From: Chitinophaga sp. S165
GTDB taxonomy: Bacteria; Bacteroidota; Bacteroidia; Chitinophagales; Chitinophagaceae
NCBI RefSeq assembly: GCF_003182155.1
Contig: NZ_QGTG01000002.1
Location: 806,001 to 870,000 of the forward strand
DNA length: 64,000 nucleotides
Direction of reading: 5' to 3'
Shown: one piece after another, positions 61,788 to 64,000 of the stretch
How positions within the stretch are numbered: the first letter of the stretch is position 1
Layout of the letters: each line of letters opens with the position of its first letter
Made by a program: the position numbers and the translations under genes
The notes under the pieces: model-generated
Databases searched by the model: none
The model's input: only the letters and a program-made list of their open reading frames with translations
Told to the model about the DNA's origin: nothing

Positions 61788-64000
61788 ATGTCGCTACCCC
61801 AGCTACTGAAATATGTATATAACAACGGAACCGATGAGGTGATCCGGAGGGGGAAGCGCATCTTTGCAACCGGAGGAGTGGAGTTGTTAGAAGCTGATCC
61901 TATTCTCAAGTCGGCCACTTTCAGGGTAAAGAGCGATACCCACGCAAATTATTACCGCGTTTCCATTAACAAATACCATGAGACAGGCAACATGTCCGTC
62001 CGTTGTCAGTGTCCCTATAACCTGGGAGACATCTGCCGGCACGAAGCTGCTGCCATGTTCCAGTTGCAGGAAATGCTGGACAAAAACCACTTCGAAAGCT
62101 ATGATACCCAGTATAATCAGCAGCATACGCTGGTGAAAATGAAGTTCATAGACCTCAAGTCGCTTAAACTGCTCACTTCCACTGAGATATTCACGGAAGC
62201 AGAGAAAATGGCAAAATCTGCAAAAGCCTTTAAAGTCACTTCAGCGAAAGATGAGAAGGTGGAGGCTACCCTTAAATATGAAGGGCAGGAATATCCCCTG
62301 ATCATCCAACGGAATGAAGAACGTTTCTTTGATACACACTGTACCTGTGATGAAACAGAACATGCTGTGTGTAAACACAAGACCGCCCTGTTCATTCATT
62401 TACTGAATACCCAGGGGCCATATTACTTTGACACACTGCGTAACTGGGATAAGGAAAAGAACAAACTCCTGTCCTTATACGGTTACTCACTTGATGATAA
62501 CCTGGAAGGAAAGTTCACCTTTTCCTATATGGAAGGAAAGCCTTTCCTGCGGGTACTTGATCCGAGCATCAAACGAGTTGACGGGGCCCTGGCCAGCAGG
62601 CAGCCAGCTCCTCCCCCTCCGGCACCGGAGGTAGCCGCCGCGATCACTCAGCGCATAGGCGTAGTATTTAATGCGAACGAACCTTTGTATCCTTTCTTCC
62701 GTATAGACCTCGTAAGTGGTGAAGTGAATGAAGAGCAAACAGGTTTTGTATCGCTGGTCAATAAACTGGACCTCTCCAAATACGTAGACTTCTACCTTTA
62801 TAAAGAAGCCGACCGTGACCTGATCACGCCTGTACGTAAGGTACAGGGTATGGAAGTCAGCAAATTCCTGAGTAAGAACTCTCCTTTTGCAGGCATCTGG
62901 GAAAATATCACCCATGATGATAATGAATCGGCCCTGCCAACGGAAACAAAGGAACTAATGCTGGAATACCTGCATCCTAAACTGGCCAAACTGTTTCCGC
63001 AGATAGCGGCACATGGCCTGTTGTTCCTGTTACCGAACCGGCAGCCGTTCAAAACAAAAAATCTTCACCCTGTTCACCTGGCTGGCGACAGACTGCAACC
63101 TGTTTTTAAAACACATGCTTCTGCTGATGTCATTGAAGTGACCTGTCATGTCCTTATAGAGGGTGAGATGGTGAACGTCTCTGATAACGAGTGGGATAGC
63201 TCTATACTTTTCCTGAAGAACAATGTTCTCTACCTGTTTGAAAATGCACAGGATGCACTGCACGTTGAATTGTTCCGTGAAAGTGGCCGTATCCGTATCC
63301 CAGCAGACCAGTGGGGGACGTACTTGCAGGATTACCTGCTGCCATTAAGCAAGCAATACCAGATCCAGTTTGATAATTCGTTACTGGCCGAAGTGGATGA
63401 TATCCTGCCTGAATGCAGGGTGTTCCTTCGTGAAGTAGGTGAAACATTTATCATTCAGCCGGGATTTGCATATCACGGACAGGAAGTCGATTGGAATGAT
63501 GATGGCAAGATAACGGTGCAAGAGGGGAACAAGGTCCTGATCATCCACCGGAATAAAGAAGCAGAAGAACAGTTCGTTGAGAAGCTGAGTACCCTGCATT
63601 CCAATTTCTCCCAGCCTAACTCAAATAATTATTTCTTTCTGAAGGCAAAAGAGGCGCTGAAGAACAACTGGTTCTTCCTCTTCTTTGATACGCTGAAGGA
63701 AATGAATGTACGGGTGTTCGGGTTTGAGAACCTGAAGAACTTTAAGTTCAGCGCCCATAAGCCTGTGACCAATCTTCAGATCAGTTCCGGCATTGACTGG
63801 TTCGATGCACAGATCGAAGTAACGTATGGTGATCAGAAGGTAAGCATACGTGATATTAAACAGGCGCTGGCAGGTAAGCAGAACTATGTACAGCTGGCGG
63901 ATGGATCTCTCGGATTACTGCCGGAAGAATGGTTAAAGAAATACTCCCTGCTGTTCAAGATCGGCGAGGAAAAAGATAAAGGTGCACTGAAACTGAGTAA
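61788..64000 (+). CDS. SWIM zinc-finger protein, likely N-terminal part of a SNF2-type helicase
   Basis: The reading frame is open from 61788 to the right edge (737 codons) and continues beyond. Two SWIM-type motifs (CxC..CxH) are present: C73, C75, C83, H85 and C185, C187, C195, H197. The rest of the visible part is a large region without a named domain, with a Pro/Ala linker near 268-278. In Bacteroidota such N-termini usually precede a SNF2/DEAD helicase core, which would lie outside the window. Helicase identity is therefore inferred. DNA or chromatin-like remodelling is the likely role. Confidence 0.75.
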   Translation, partial: MSLPQLLKYVYNNGTDEVIRRGKRIFATGGVELLEADPILKSATFRVKSDTHANYYRVSINKYHETGNMSVRCQCPYNLGDICRHEAAAMFQLQEMLDKNHFESYDTQYNQQHTLVKMKFIDLKSLKLLTSTEIFTEAEKMAKSAKAFKVTSAKDEKVEATLKYEGQEYPLIIQRNEERFFDTHCTCDETEHAVCKHKTALFIHLLNTQGPYYFDTLRNWDKEKNKLLSLYGYSLDDNLEGKFTFSYMEGKPFLRVLDPSIKRVDGALASRQPAPPPPAPEVAAAITQRIGVVFNANEPLYPFFRIDLVSGEVNEEQTGFVSLVNKLDLSKYVDFYLYKEADRDLITPVRKVQGMEVSKFLSKNSPFAGIWENITHDDNESALPTETKELMLEYLHPKLAKLFPQIAAHGLLFLLPNRQPFKTKNLHPVHLAGDRLQPVFKTHASADVIEVTCHVLIEGEMVNVSDNEWDSSILFLKNNVLYLFENAQDALHVELFRESGRIRIPADQWGTYLQDYLLPLSKQYQIQFDNSLLAEVDDILPECRVFLREVGETFIIQPGFAYHGQEVDWNDDGKITVQEGNKVLIIHRNKEAEEQFVEKLSTLHSNFSQPNSNNYFFLKAKEALKNNWFFLFFDTLKEMNVRVFGFENLKNFKFSAHKPVTNLQISSGIDWFDAQIEVTYGDQKVSIRDIKQALAGKQNYVQLADGSLGLLPEEWLKKYSLLFKIGEEKDKGALKLS

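Overview
The window looks like chromosome from a member of the Bacteroidota, most likely Chitinophagaceae and probably Chitinophaga or a close relative. This rests on a SusC/SusD pair, DUF4834 and other Bacteroidota-only families, many TAnnTTTG-type -7 promoter boxes, weak ribosome binding sites, and the general protein flavour. No rRNA, CRISPR array, integrase or transposase was seen. There is one tRNA.

Left part (1-9.9 kb): the 5' part of a PurF-type amidophosphoribosyltransferase gene, a SurA/PpiC-type chaperone gene, then the rimP-nusA-infB translation/transcription operon, all on the minus strand. A terminator-like hairpin ends directly at the rimP start codon. Small plus-strand membrane-protein genes (DUF2752, TM2, DUF4834) and a HAD hydrolase gene follow, up to a CAU-anticodon tRNA.

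10-20 kb is the most accessory-looking region. It holds unknown proteins, an intergenic array with 11-bp phasing, and a plus-strand run of genes bracketed by two paralogous AraC-type regulators: CMD-like protein, two YHS-domain proteins, DoxX-like, DinB-like, a fused NRDE/ATP-grasp protein and a LysE-type exporter. The last four genes overlap one another and look translationally coupled; they may form a synthesis-and-export module for an amide or peptide-like metabolite. A QorB-like oxidoreductase and a divergent HxlR regulator follow.

20-31 kb: tmk and map, a SusC/SusD nutrient-uptake pair without neighbouring hydrolases, an esterase-like phytase lipoprotein, two ferritin-like proteins, and small stress-type proteins. 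31.6-37.8 kb: a complete-looking thiamin operon (thiS, thiC, a TenI-like gene, thiD, thiE, thiG, thiH) behind a TPP riboswitch, but without thiF.

37.8-43 kb: a lipoprotein, a sterol-desaturase-family protein, dnaN, a PLP aminotransferase and a tyrosine-rich secreted protein. A 1-kb noncoding region (43.1-44.1 kb) carries a second 11-bp-phased inverted array and a long palindrome. It leads into a TetR regulator and a TolC/adaptor/RND efflux set.

50.8-57 kb: NAD salvage (a NAMPT-type phosphoribosyltransferase plus a NadM-Nudix enzyme), an ABC permease and an NrtR-type regulator that may control the salvage genes. 57-64 kb: an M28 peptidase with a PDZ domain, gcvT, an SRPBCC protein, comB, and the N-terminal part of a protein with two SWIM zinc motifs that runs off the window.
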